Origin: UBA10939 sp050942745
Lineage (GTDB): Bacteria > Myxococcota > Myxococcia > Myxococcales > UBA5297
Assembly (NCBI GenBank): GCA_050942745.1
Contig: JBMNNX010000360.1
Span: 1-5,630, forward strand
Reading direction: 5' to 3'
Length of the DNA stretch: 5,630 nucleotides
A program made the translations under genes and the position numbers. The notes beneath the pieces are model-generated. The model was not told the DNA's origin and searched no databases. It saw nothing but the letters and a program-made list of their open reading frames with translations. Shown piece after piece: positions 5,598 through 5,630 of the stretch. Within the stretch, counting starts at the first letter, position 1, and each line of letters opens with the position of its first letter.

Positions 5598-5624
5598 ATC
5601 AGCGACCGCCTATCGGTCGCTGGT
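5598..5624 (+). terminator. Strong hairpin 80 nt after amrS, possible terminator or repeat palindrome
   Basis: CAGCGACCG (5600-5608) pairs perfectly with CGGTCGCTG (5614-5622) around the loop CCTAT, and two further pairs including a G-T wobble extend it to 5598 and 5624. It is the best stem-loop in the window. The following six bases contain no T run, and the window ends there, so it could be a terminator or the palindromic part of a repeat element. Confidence 0.4.
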
Positions 5625-5630
5625 GTGTCG

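Noticed and set aside
4291..5598. A 435-codon plus-strand frame overlapping amrS
   Set aside because: It is out of frame with amrS, which has clear radical SAM motifs. The translation is Arg-rich and without conserved blocks.

Overview
The window is GC-rich chromosomal DNA from a bacterium. No rRNA, tRNA or other phylogenetic marker is present, so the phylum is open. A fused TIGR03960/DUF2344 radical SAM protein, a DUF99 protein and an AmmeMemoRadiSam enzyme together would fit Acidobacteriota or the former Deltaproteobacteria, but this is a guess from family distribution, not a result.

Layout: positions 1-307 hold no convincing gene but carry five consecutive inverted repeats. Positions 308-2938 (minus) encode an 876-residue radical SAM protein with a B12-binding-like N-terminal domain and a C-terminal DUF2344 domain. 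Positions 2939-3310 are non-coding and separate it from a two-gene minus-strand unit: a small tautomerase-superfamily protein (3893-4285) followed after 6 nt by a DUF99/endonuclease dU-type protein (3311-3886). A 168-nt divergent region (4286-4453) separates this unit from a plus-strand radical SAM gene, amrS (4454-5518). The last 112 nt hold a C-rich segment resembling dispersed repeats and a strong hairpin at the window edge.

The genes do not form an obvious single pathway. The tautomerase and DUF99 genes look translationally coupled. Both radical SAM proteins carry the canonical CxxxCxxC cluster motif plus additional cysteine clusters, and neither family has an established substrate. The usual AmmeMemoRadiSam partners (the AMMECR1-like and MEMO-like proteins) are not encoded here. 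I found no CRISPR array, prophage, toxin-antitoxin pair or intact transposase, and no convincing evidence of a new defence or metabolic system. The best leads are the repeat-like sequence at the 3' end of the large radical SAM gene, the hairpin cluster at 1-230, and the apparently leaderless start of amrS.
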